Of a stretch of 38,622 nucleotides of DNA, positions 1-7,369 are shown one piece after another. Below the pieces are notes generated by a model. The model saw only the letters and a list, made by a program, of their open reading frames with translations. It was not told the origin of the DNA and searched no databases. The position numbers and the translations under genes were made by a program. Numbering within the stretch: the first letter of the stretch is position 1; each line of letters opens with the position of its first letter. Source of the stretch: Endomicrobiellum devescovinae (GTDB lineage: Bacteria > Elusimicrobiota > Endomicrobiia > Endomicrobiales > Endomicrobiaceae); NCBI GenBank assembly GCA_031255495.1, contig JAIRSK010000009.1:1-38622 (forward strand), in the 5' to 3' direction.

Positions 1-403
1 TTTCTTCACCTATTACACATTTTCCAAATCTGTGCCAACAACCGCCGCAGATAGAAGACATTATGTTAATATTTTCTGGATACATTGAATATTTAGCGTC
101 AGTAGGACCAAACAAGATAATAGATTTAGCTCTTAAAGCCCAAGCAATATGGGAACATGCTCCATCAATATCAATATGCAATAAGGATCTTTTTAAAACA
201 CTGCAAAGTTCATCAAGAGAAGTTTTTTTTGCAACATTTATATCAACATTTTGTAATCTATAATTTGAAATACCAACTTGAACAACAGCAATATTTTTAA
301 ATTTTGTTTTTAAAATCTTTATCAGTTTTTCCCAGTTTTTAGTATTCCAACATTTTATATCATCATTTTTACCGTCACTGCCAAAACCATACTGAACAGT
401 CAC
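1..403 (-). CDS. Glycosyltransferase family 9, C-terminal part (partial, runs off the left edge)
   Basis: This reading frame begins with GTG directly after the TAA that ends the gene at 404-1081, and it is in the same frame as that gene. It is open to the left edge. The translation looks like the second Rossmann domain of an ADP-heptose:LPS heptosyltransferase-like GT9 enzyme. It starts with a strand and Gly-rich turn (VTVQYGFGSDG), then KCWNTKNWEKLIKIL, then the typical donor-site segment containing DGACSHIAW and IILFGPTD. GT9 enzymes add heptose or related sugars to LPS core or glycans at the inner membrane. No convincing Shine-Dalgarno precedes the GTG. It is therefore more likely the downstream half of an interrupted gene than an independent protein. 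The family call is firm; the status (pseudogene, readthrough or sequencing error) is not. Confidence 0.7.
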   Translation of the reverse strand, partial: MTVQYGFGSDGKNDDIKCWNTKNWEKLIKILKTKFKNIAVVQVGISNYRLQNVDINVAKKTSLDELCSVLKRSLLHIDIDGACSHIAWALRAKSIILFGPTDAKYSMYPENINIMSSICGGCWHRFGKCVIGEE

Positions 404-1081
404 TTACTTTAAGCCATTCTCAATATTAAATTTTTCTAATGGTTTTTGCTTATAATTAATTGTTAATGCTAAATCTTCAATATTATCAACACCGCATCTA
501 GCTTTCATATCGCTAATTAAGTGTCTGTTTTTATTATTTTGTAAAAAATATGTATTTTTGTAATAAGAAATATTTTTTAAAATTTTTTCAGTAAAACTTT
601 TCCCTCTTTTTATATTAAGGATTTCAGCTTCACTAATAAGCATATACACAATGTCGTACTTTTTCTTAAGTATAGTCCAAATTTCAATATCTAAAAAAAA
701 TCTTATGTTGACATCACTAAATATAAAACGAGATTTTCTATCATATATATCAACTATTGTATTGGAAGGAAACATATTTAACAAACTTGTAACAGCGCTT
801 TTACATCTAAGCTTATCACCTATTCCTCCGTACATTACACAAGCTACATAATTTTTATTTTTCTTATTGTTTAACAAATAAACAGCTATTATTTTAAAAA
901 TACTTCTAAAAACAGATTTAAAAAAATGTTCATATTTTTTCAAAAACGTTCTTTTTACGCCATAAACGCGAACTTTATTTTCAGAGTTTTCTTTAATCCT
1001 TTCAACATCAAATTCATGCATTTTAATTTGATTTTCTTTAAAGATATCATCATTATCAAAAAAAGGAACCTTATACAGCAT
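404..1081 (-). CDS. Glycosyltransferase family 9, N-terminal part, ended by an in-frame TAA
   Basis: About 225 residues. I start it at the ATG at 1081 because GAGGTG lies six bases upstream. The GTG nine bases earlier, at 1090, overlaps that Shine-Dalgarno. Residues 85-92 read GGIGDKLR, the glycine-rich loop that opens the first Rossmann domain of GT9 (heptosyltransferase-type) enzymes, followed by an acceptor-domain helix and strands. The first 75 residues are a basic, partly hydrophobic extension that may sit on the inner membrane. The protein ends at NGLK with TAA, but the same frame continues at once into a GT9 C-terminal domain (403 to 1). A complete GT9 enzyme has about 330-380 residues, so this half lacks the donor-binding domain. 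It is probably one gene broken by a sense-to-stop change. Substrate cannot be inferred. Confidence 0.75.
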   Translation of the reverse strand: MLYKVPFFDNDDIFKENQIKMHEFDVERIKENSENKVRVYGVKRTFLKKYEHFFKSVFRSIFKIIAVYLLNNKKNKNYVACVMYGGIGDKLRCKSAVTSLLNMFPSNTIVDIYDRKSRFIFSDVNIRFFLDIEIWTILKKKYDIVYMLISEAEILNIKRGKSFTEKILKNISYYKNTYFLQNNKNRHLISDMKARCGVDNIEDLALTINYKQKPLEKFNIENGLK

Positions 1082-1140
1082 AGTACTCACCTCATATATG
1101 TATAGATTTCCACTCGCATAAATATCACTATCATCTAATA

Positions 1141-2073
1141 TTAATATTTTATGTAATAGCTTACAGCATAATTTACAGGTCTGTTTTCAATATCTGTCGG
1201 CACAACTTTTGAAGCGTCAAAATTTAAATTCCAACCGTTATTATTATTAGTACCTTCTCTAGAGCTATTTTTATAGCTGCCAGAGAAAGCTCCAGTTGGT
1301 GGAGCTGTTATATCTCCAGCCCAAGATGGAGACACGTTACCAACAATATTTCTTATCGCATCACCTTGTCGCTGTCCTAATGGAGCAGCGTTGCCGCCAG
1401 TGCCCCTTAAAAACATCCCACGAAAATCTGGAAGTTTAAATTTTGAAGTACCATTACCGCCATAAATTGTGCCTATTGCTATAAACAGGTCTGGGTAATT
1501 TAAAACGTCAACTTCTCTACCATCACACAGTAAATATCCTCTAGGAACATGATTTCCAGCAAAAGCTATAACTGTTCCGGGAGGCACTCCTAAACATTCC
1601 TTCTCAGCTCTTTGAGAAGGTTTATAATACAGGCTATTTCCCTCTATACCTATATATGCCGAATTCTCACCTATTTCTATTTTTATTTCAGTATCGGAAG
1701 ATAAATTCTCTGAAGAGTATGAATGGAATGAATAAGGTTGAGCTGTAATTTTTTCTCTAGGTAAAAGTTCTTTTCCATCAACAACAATTTGAATCCACAA
1801 ATCTTTTTTTCTCCAGTCCACCATAGATTCATCAGGACTTATTATATATGTAAAGACTCCACTAGAAAGTTTTATAATCTGATTTCCTGATTCCCAGCGA
1901 GCAGTTCCACCTTCGCGCGTGTCGTAGATTTTAAAATTAAAAGGCATATTTCCGGTAACAGGATAATTGTAAGATTTTAACCTTCCGTTATATCTTATTT
2001 CATTTGGAACTCCAGAAAATCCAACAACCGTAAACGAAAAAAAGACAAACAACAAACAGAATAACTTTTTCAA
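1141..2073 (-). CDS. Exported protein with phage tail-collar domain
   Basis: 310 residues from a TTG start at 2073. That start has a strong GGGGAGGGG Shine-Dalgarno just upstream and opens directly into a signal peptide (MKKLFCLLFVFFSFTVVGFSG). A longer frame reaching 2154 would overlap the end of the ABC transporter gene and bury the signal peptide, so I reject it. Residues about 22-115 form a beta-rich module (IRYNGRL, then FKIYDT, then LPREKITAQPYSF) that recurs at the N-terminus of many secreted bacterial proteins. Residues about 162-227 form the phage tail collar fold (PPGTVIAFAG, PRGYLLCDG, LPDFRGMFLRG), and the tail ends NRPVNYAVSYYIKY, as tail-fibre collar proteins do. No other phage genes are nearby, so this is a chromosomal surface or secreted protein, perhaps adhesive. 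Function is inferred only from domains. Confidence 0.8.
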   Translation of the reverse strand: MKKLFCLLFVFFSFTVVGFSGVPNEIRYNGRLKSYNYPVTGNMPFNFKIYDTREGGTARWESGNQIIKLSSGVFTYIISPDESMVDWRKKDLWIQIVVDGKELLPREKITAQPYSFHSYSSENLSSDTEIKIEIGENSAYIGIEGNSLYYKPSQRAEKECLGVPPGTVIAFAGNHVPRGYLLCDGREVDVLNYPDLFIAIGTIYGGNGTSKFKLPDFRGMFLRGTGGNAAPLGQRQGDAIRNIVGNVSPSWAGDITAPPTGAFSGSYKNSSREGTNNNNGWNLNFDASKVVPTDIENRPVNYAVSYYIKY

Positions 2074-2107
2074 TTTACCCCTCCCCGCACCTACAGTTAA
2101 CCCAAGG

Positions 2108-3892
2108 TTACTTATGCATAAACTGAATTTTATACAAATTTGCGTAATATCCATTCAATGCCAACAGCTCTTTATGAGTACCAACTTCAACAATATTTCC
2201 CGATTCAAAAACATATATTCTGTCAGAGTTTATTATCGTAGATAAACGATGCGCTATAACTATTGAAGTTCTTCCTTTCATAAGTTTTTCAAGCCCTTCC
2301 TGAACCATTCTTTCAGATTTTGAATCTAAAGAACTTGTAGCTTCGTCAAGGAGAAGTATTGGAGCGTTTTTAAGCATAGCTCTTGCTATAGAAACCATCT
2401 GCTTCTGTCCGCCAGACAATGAGCCACCTCTTTCTCCAACAACGGTATCATATCCATGTTCTTGCTTCATAATAAAGTTATGAGCAGCAGCATGTTTTGC
2501 AGCTTCTATTGCTTCATTATAAGTAGCTCCAAACCTTCCCATCAAAATATTATTTTTAATAGTATCGTCAAAAAGCACAACGTCCTGTGAAACAAAAGCT
2601 ATATTCTCGCGCAGAGACCTTATACTAACGTCCCTTATATCCTGACCGTCTATCTCTATACTGCCATCTTTTACATCGTAAAATCTCAACAGCAAATTTA
2701 TCAATGTAGATTTGCCTGATCCCGCCGCTCCAACAATAGCTATCTTCTCACCAGATTTTACTTCTAAATTAACGCCGTGCAGAATCTCAACGCCATCAAC
2801 ATATTCAAACTTAACTTTTTTAACTTTTATTGTTCCTTTATCTACTTTTAAATCATAAGCTCTGTGTTTATTTGCGATAACTGGTTTTCTATCCATAATC
2901 GCAAAAATACGATCTATTGCCATTATTCCCATCTGCAGTGTGGCATTTAAGTTTGCCAAAGATTTCATAGGCTGGTATGCTGCAACTATAGCTATTAAGA
3001 AAACAACGAAATCGCCAGTAGTAAGTGTTCCGCACATAATTCTATAACCACCGTACGCAAGAGTGCCAGCAGCAGCTATGCCTCCGAAAAATTCCATAAG
3101 AGGACTCAATATATTGCTGTTTTTAGCCATTTTAACCTCAATACCTGCAATAGCTTCAGCACTGCTTTTAATTTTCTTTGATTCTGATTCTTCCAGATTG
3201 TAAGATTTTACTATCTTTATACCCTGAAAAGATTGCGCAAGTACTGCATACAGATTACCAAAAGAATTCTGTTGATTGCTGAAAATTTTCTTTATTTTCT
3301 TCCCAAAATAGAACATTGGGTAAAAACCTATCGGAAAAAGAATAAACATCGCTGCAGCCATATCAAAGCTCTTCCAAAACATAAGAATAATCAAAAACAT
3401 TACTGAACAAGCATCTCTGACAACCGTAGTTATGCTGTTTACAATTGTGTTTCTTATGGCGCCCAAATCTCCCATAAAATGTACTAAAAGATCACCTGAA
3501 TTGTTCTTATTGAAGAACTCTAAGTCCTGCGCTATAATTCTGTCAAATAAATCTCCTTGCAAACGTTTAGTGAAATTTGAACCCATTTTTATCATTGTTA
3601 CAGATTGTATATACTGAGCTACGCCTTTAGCGCCGAATGCAAATATTACCTGACCGGCAATTACAAAAAGAATATCTTTATTTTTTTCTATGAAAACTTT
3701 ATCAAAAACAGGCTTGAGCAAACTAACAGACCAAGCATTTAGTGCTGAATAGACACCCATAAAAAATAAAGATACTACCAAAAGTTTCCATTGGGGCAAC
3801 ATATAAACTAGCCATAAGCGTTTCACTCTTTTAACTGCTTCTGCGCTCGTATTTTTGAAAAATTTTTCTTTTATCTTTGAGACAATGAACAT
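2108..3892 (-). CDS. msbA: MsbA-like lipid A / lipid ABC exporter (fused TM and ATPase)
   Basis: 594 residues, the usual length for a half-transporter. Six hydrophobic segments fill residues about 30-310, followed by a nucleotide-binding domain with Walker A GAAGSGKST (388-396), Q-loop VSQD (about 434-437), signature LSGGQ (492-496), Walker B ILLLDE (512-517), D-loop SLDS and switch His548. Homodimers of this family flip lipid A-core or other lipid-linked molecules across the inner membrane. The start ATG has GGGAG six bases upstream. The lpx genes are elsewhere in the window, and glycosyltransferase genes lie downstream, so an LPS or glycolipid substrate is likely. A peptide or drug exporter of the same ABC-B class cannot be excluded. 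Confidence 0.85.
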   Translation of the reverse strand: MFIVSKIKEKFFKNTSAEAVKRVKRLWLVYMLPQWKLLVVSLFFMGVYSALNAWSVSLLKPVFDKVFIEKNKDILFVIAGQVIFAFGAKGVAQYIQSVTMIKMGSNFTKRLQGDLFDRIIAQDLEFFNKNNSGDLLVHFMGDLGAIRNTIVNSITTVVRDACSVMFLIILMFWKSFDMAAAMFILFPIGFYPMFYFGKKIKKIFSNQQNSFGNLYAVLAQSFQGIKIVKSYNLEESESKKIKSSAEAIAGIEVKMAKNSNILSPLMEFFGGIAAAGTLAYGGYRIMCGTLTTGDFVVFLIAIVAAYQPMKSLANLNATLQMGIMAIDRIFAIMDRKPVIANKHRAYDLKVDKGTIKVKKVKFEYVDGVEILHGVNLEVKSGEKIAIVGAAGSGKSTLINLLLRFYDVKDGSIEIDGQDIRDVSIRSLRENIAFVSQDVVLFDDTIKNNILMGRFGATYNEAIEAAKHAAAHNFIMKQEHGYDTVVGERGGSLSGGQKQMVSIARAMLKNAPILLLDEATSSLDSKSERMVQEGLEKLMKGRTSIVIAHRLSTIINSDRIYVFESGNIVEVGTHKELLALNGYYANLYKIQFMHK

Positions 3893-3945
3893 CTTTCGCT
3901 CCCGAAATTCTATATATGTATCTATATGTAATAGAATATATTAAA

Positions 3946-5802
3946 TCATATTTTTGGGTTATTGTCTTCTAATTTTTCCAGCTGTTTCCTAAAACGCTCG
4001 TTCTCTTTTTCAAATTTTTCAACGGCATAGGCAAGTTCAGCATATAAACTTTCTATTTTGGTCTGAAGAGTTTTGTTAAATTTTGACCCTTCAGCCAGAA
4101 AAGATATATTACCTTTTTCTGAAGCTTCTACAAGTTGTTGCGTATTTAGATTAAATTCTTCCTCTTTTTTTGTTATGCTGCTTTCAATGTGCTTAATCTG
4201 CTCTTCCAAAGGTCTTATAACTCTTGATTTTTCTTGTATAAGCTCAGCACGAAGCTTTTTTATCTCTTCTTTCATTTTTCCAGATATTTTTTGAGAAGTT
4301 TTTGCCTTTATTTTAGAACTTTCATCTTCCCAACCTGTTTTTTCCAAAAAGTCTTGATAAGCACCATCAAAAACAGAAACTTTATCTCTGTCAAAAATTA
4401 TCAGTTTTGTAGCTATGCTGTGCAGCATTTCCTCATTATGTGTAACCATAATAACCGAACCCTGGAATTTGTTAATTGCATCTATCAGCCCTTCGCAAGA
4501 TTCCATGTCTAAGTGGTTTGTAGGCTCGTCAAGAAGCAAAAGATGGCACGGATTTGCCAAAATTTTTCCAAGTAAAACTCTGCTTTTTTCACCACCACTT
4601 AAAATTTCTATTTTTTTAAGTGCGTCATCGCCACTAAACATCATTGAACCAGCAATATTTCTTGCCTTTTGAGGCAGGCATTTATCAGATGCAAGAATTT
4701 CTTCAAAAACAGTTTTGTGCGGATTTAAGTTTGCGCTGTCCGACTGAACAAAATACGCTGTTTTTAAATCAGGATGCTTCTTTATGCTACCGTCGCAAGG
4801 CATAAGCCTCTCTGCTATCAATTTTAAAAGCGTTGATTTTCCTTTACCATTTTTCCCTATAACGCAAATTCGTTCATTTTTTAAAACATCAAAGCTTAGT
4901 TTGCTTATCAAAAGTTTATCTGGACTATACCCAAAACTCAAATTATGGATACTAAGCATTTTTGCTGCATGGAACTCCAATTCTGAAAAAGAAAATCCAA
5001 GTGTTTCTATTTCTGCAAGTTTTTCAAGATTATCTTGTTTTTCAAGCGTTTTAATGCGCGACTGAACCATTCCCGCAAGTCTTGCCTTTGCTCTAAAACG
5101 TCTAATAAACAGTTCCGTTTGCTTGATTCTCTTTTCAACATTTAACCTTGTTTTTTCGTATATCTCTTCTTCTTTTTCTATTTGCTCGTAAAGCTTTTGT
5201 GTAACACCTACAATTTTTCGGGCTTTAGTTCTGTATATAGCTGCACAATGAGTTATAACGCTATCCATAAAGTTTCTATCGTGAGTAATCAACATAAGTT
5301 CGCCCTTCCACGAACGCAAAAAGCCACTAAGCCACCTTATAGCAACAATATCAAGATAATTATTAGGCTCATCAAGCATAAGCATATCTGCGTCAGAAAG
5401 CAAAACTTTTGCAAGATTTATGCGTATTTTGTACCCGCCGGAGAAGTCCATTGGATTTTTAAATATGTCGCTGGCTGAAAAACCGAGACCTGAAAGAATC
5501 TTTTCGGCTTTCCACGAAGAATCCTTCTCTTCTTCAGATAAAGCAAGGCATGCTTCGTCAAGAACCGTATTTTGAGTAAAATTTATATGCTGTTCAAGAT
5601 ACCCTAATTTATAATTTTTGGGTATGCTTATGGAACCAGAATCATATTCCATTTTACCTAGAACCATTTTAAAAAGAGTTGTTTTACCATGTCCATTCCT
5701 ACCCACAAGACCAACTCTCTCTTTAGCATTTACGCTTAAATTGAGATTGTCAAACAAAGTCCTACTGCCAAATGATTTATTAAGATTTGTGATTTTTATC
5801 AT
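3946..5802 (-). CDS. ABC-F family ATPase (ribosome-associated, no membrane domain)
   Basis: 618 residues with two ABC ATPase domains in one chain and no membrane segment, the hallmark of ABC-F translation factors. Domain 1 has Walker A GRNGHGKTT (34-42 region), signature FSGGYK and Walker B LMLDEP. Domain 2 has Walker A GKNGKGKST (about 316-324), signature LSGGEK and LLLLDEPTNHLD. The linker between them (about 205-265) is helical and basic, as in the P-site tRNA interaction arm, and a coiled coil fills residues about 510-618, as in Uup-like members. The first D-loop reads DEPNNYLD instead of the usual DEPTNHLD. Family members relieve stalled ribosomes or protect them from antibiotics; which subfamily this is cannot be decided by eye. 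Its start lies 13 bases past the end of the MATE gene, so the two are probably co-transcribed. Confidence 0.9.
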   Translation of the reverse strand: MIKITNLNKSFGSRTLFDNLNLSVNAKERVGLVGRNGHGKTTLFKMVLGKMEYDSGSISIPKNYKLGYLEQHINFTQNTVLDEACLALSEEEKDSSWKAEKILSGLGFSASDIFKNPMDFSGGYKIRINLAKVLLSDADMLMLDEPNNYLDIVAIRWLSGFLRSWKGELMLITHDRNFMDSVITHCAAIYRTKARKIVGVTQKLYEQIEKEEEIYEKTRLNVEKRIKQTELFIRRFRAKARLAGMVQSRIKTLEKQDNLEKLAEIETLGFSFSELEFHAAKMLSIHNLSFGYSPDKLLISKLSFDVLKNERICVIGKNGKGKSTLLKLIAERLMPCDGSIKKHPDLKTAYFVQSDSANLNPHKTVFEEILASDKCLPQKARNIAGSMMFSGDDALKKIEILSGGEKSRVLLGKILANPCHLLLLDEPTNHLDMESCEGLIDAINKFQGSVIMVTHNEEMLHSIATKLIIFDRDKVSVFDGAYQDFLEKTGWEDESSKIKAKTSQKISGKMKEEIKKLRAELIQEKSRVIRPLEEQIKHIESSITKKEEEFNLNTQQLVEASEKGNISFLAEGSKFNKTLQTKIESLYAELAYAVEKFEKENERFRKQLEKLEDNNPKI

Positions 5803-5815
5803 ATTTTAACCCGGG

Positions 5816-7213
5816 TTATTCTTCAACGACTTTCATATCTATTACACGCATCTTTTTCCATTTGCCACTTTTGTATCTGAAATAAAAAATTGTAAACAAA
5901 GCTACCACATAAGACATAGTCATGATCCACGCCGCATATACTCCCATTTTAAAAACACTTATGATTAAATACGTTGGTATTATTACAAGAATAAGTGAAA
6001 GCGCTACAAAAACCTTCATAACAAAAGCCGTATCGCCAGCTCCTTTAATTGCAAATTGAAAAGTAAGATTTCCAGCATCAAAAATCATATAAATTGCAAT
6101 CACCCTTAAAAGATTTATACTCATAGGCATAAGCTCTTCCAGCGGCGTTTGACTGTTAGTTAAAAAGGGAGAAATCAGCTGTGTTGAAAACAAGAACACT
6201 AAAACAACAATAACCAAAACATATGCGTATATGCTTTTTAAAGATGTACTTACGCTTTTCTGGGCTATAGATGCCTTATTTTGCCCCAAATAATTGCCAA
6301 CCATTATAGATGTTGCCACTCCTGCTCCTACTATAGGCATTACAATTATATTGTACACGCTAAAAGCTATATTACTTGCCGTAAGTTCCAAAATACCCAA
6401 AGTCCCTATAATAAGCATAAAAATTGCAAATTCCACCGTATCAAAAAAGACTGTAATTCCATTTGGAAACCCAAATTTTAGCAGCCTTTTAAAAATGTTT
6501 ATATCAGGTTTAATATGCCTTGTTTTGTAAGTATGGGCATTTTTTTTTGATACAACAAGGAATAAATATATGAAAAACATTAATATATAACTTATGTTGC
6601 TTGCCCACGCAGCGCCAGTAATGCCAAGTTCTGGGAAAGAAAATCTCCCGAAAATTAAACAATAGTCTAAAATTATATTAAAAGTTACGCCGCAAAGACT
6701 TACAAGCAAAGTTACATAAGTTTTTCCACGTCCAGAGTAAAAACCCGAGAAAGCTGTAGCTGCGATAGGAAAAAACGCACCATAACAAAGCGTTTTAAAA
6801 TACTTAACTTCTTCAACTGCTATATCGGTGGCATGACCTACATTAATAAATATTTTCTCTGAAAATGGAACAAAAGCTAAAATTATAGCAGCAGCGGCAA
6901 TAGCTAAGTAAATACTTTGCCACACTGCAGGACCTATAGAACGGTACTCTTTTTTACCATAATATTGCGCTATAAAAACATCAACGTAAGCAATGGTAAA
7001 CAAAAAAAGGTATTCCAAAGTTGAATTACAAAGACCTGCAGGTATAGATGCAGCATATGAGACTTGAGAGTACATAGAAAGAAAAACTCTGTCTGTAAAA
7101 ATTTGTACAGCTACAACATATGACGAAATAATTACAGGAACGGCAATTTTTAAAAATTCTCCAAGTCCGCCAGACGAAAAATAACTTTCTTTTATATTAC
7201 TCCACGAAAACAT
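5816..7213 (-). CDS. MATE family multidrug/Na+ antiporter
   Basis: 465 residues with about twelve hydrophobic segments in two six-helix halves, typical of MATE exporters. Recognisable features are an N-terminal GEFLKIAVPVIISS, the first-half segment SFPELGITGAAWASNISY, and the second-half counterpart KFGFPNGITVFFDT. These inner-membrane antiporters expel cationic drugs or metabolites using Na+ or H+. ATG has AGGAG five bases upstream. A leader of about 130 bases separates it from recG and holds a candidate promoter and a small inverted repeat. Substrate is unknown. Confidence 0.9.
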   Translation of the reverse strand: MFSWSNIKESYFSSGGLGEFLKIAVPVIISSYVVAVQIFTDRVFLSMYSQVSYAASIPAGLCNSTLEYLFLFTIAYVDVFIAQYYGKKEYRSIGPAVWQSIYLAIAAAAIILAFVPFSEKIFINVGHATDIAVEEVKYFKTLCYGAFFPIAATAFSGFYSGRGKTYVTLLVSLCGVTFNIILDYCLIFGRFSFPELGITGAAWASNISYILMFFIYLFLVVSKKNAHTYKTRHIKPDINIFKRLLKFGFPNGITVFFDTVEFAIFMLIIGTLGILELTASNIAFSVYNIIVMPIVGAGVATSIMVGNYLGQNKASIAQKSVSTSLKSIYAYVLVIVVLVFLFSTQLISPFLTNSQTPLEELMPMSINLLRVIAIYMIFDAGNLTFQFAIKGAGDTAFVMKVFVALSLILVIIPTYLIISVFKMGVYAAWIMTMSYVVALFTIFYFRYKSGKWKKMRVIDMKVVEE

Positions 7214-7254
7214 TTAAACTCCTAAAAATTATATATTTAAATAATAATAGCGAT

Positions 7255-7272
7255 TCTGCAGCTTTGTGCAGA
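7255..7272. repeat. Short inverted repeat in the leader of the MATE gene
   Basis: TCTGCA and TGCAGA are separated by six bases, about 45 bases upstream of the MATE start and downstream of its candidate promoter. It could fold as a small RNA hairpin or act as an operator. There is no T-run, so it is not an intrinsic terminator. Function is unproven. Confidence 0.35.
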
Positions 7273-7341
7273 TCATACAAGAGCGAATTGATATAATATT
7301 ATTACTACGAGCTCCGACATTAGTTTTAAATTATTAGCATC

Positions 7342-7369
7342 ATTATACAAAATTAGCCTACGGTGATAA
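7342..7369 (-). promoter_or_regulatory. Candidate sigma-70 promoter for the MATE / ABC-F unit
   Basis: On the minus strand TTATCA (7369-7364), a 16-base spacer and a perfect TATAAT (7347-7342) overlap the 3' end of recG. The -35 matches consensus at four of six positions. It would give a leader of about 120 bases before the MATE start. The evidence is sequence match only. Confidence 0.4.

Noticed and set aside
404..406. TAA as a reassigned sense codon
   Set aside because: All other genes in the window end normally at TAA, TAG or TGA, so a changed genetic code is not supported; a local mutation or readthrough is simpler.
2074..2154. Longer N-terminus for the collar protein
   Set aside because: It overlaps the ABC exporter coding end and puts 27 residues before a perfect signal peptide; the TTG at 2073 has the ribosome site.
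3907..3937. ATTCTAT / ATAGAAT inverted repeat upstream of the MsbA-like gene
   Set aside because: Short A/T-only arms with a 17-base loop; too weak to call an operator or terminator.
5808..5817. AACCCGGGTT palindrome at the MATE stop / ABC-F start
   Set aside because: A single ten-base palindrome with no second copy seen; likely chance.
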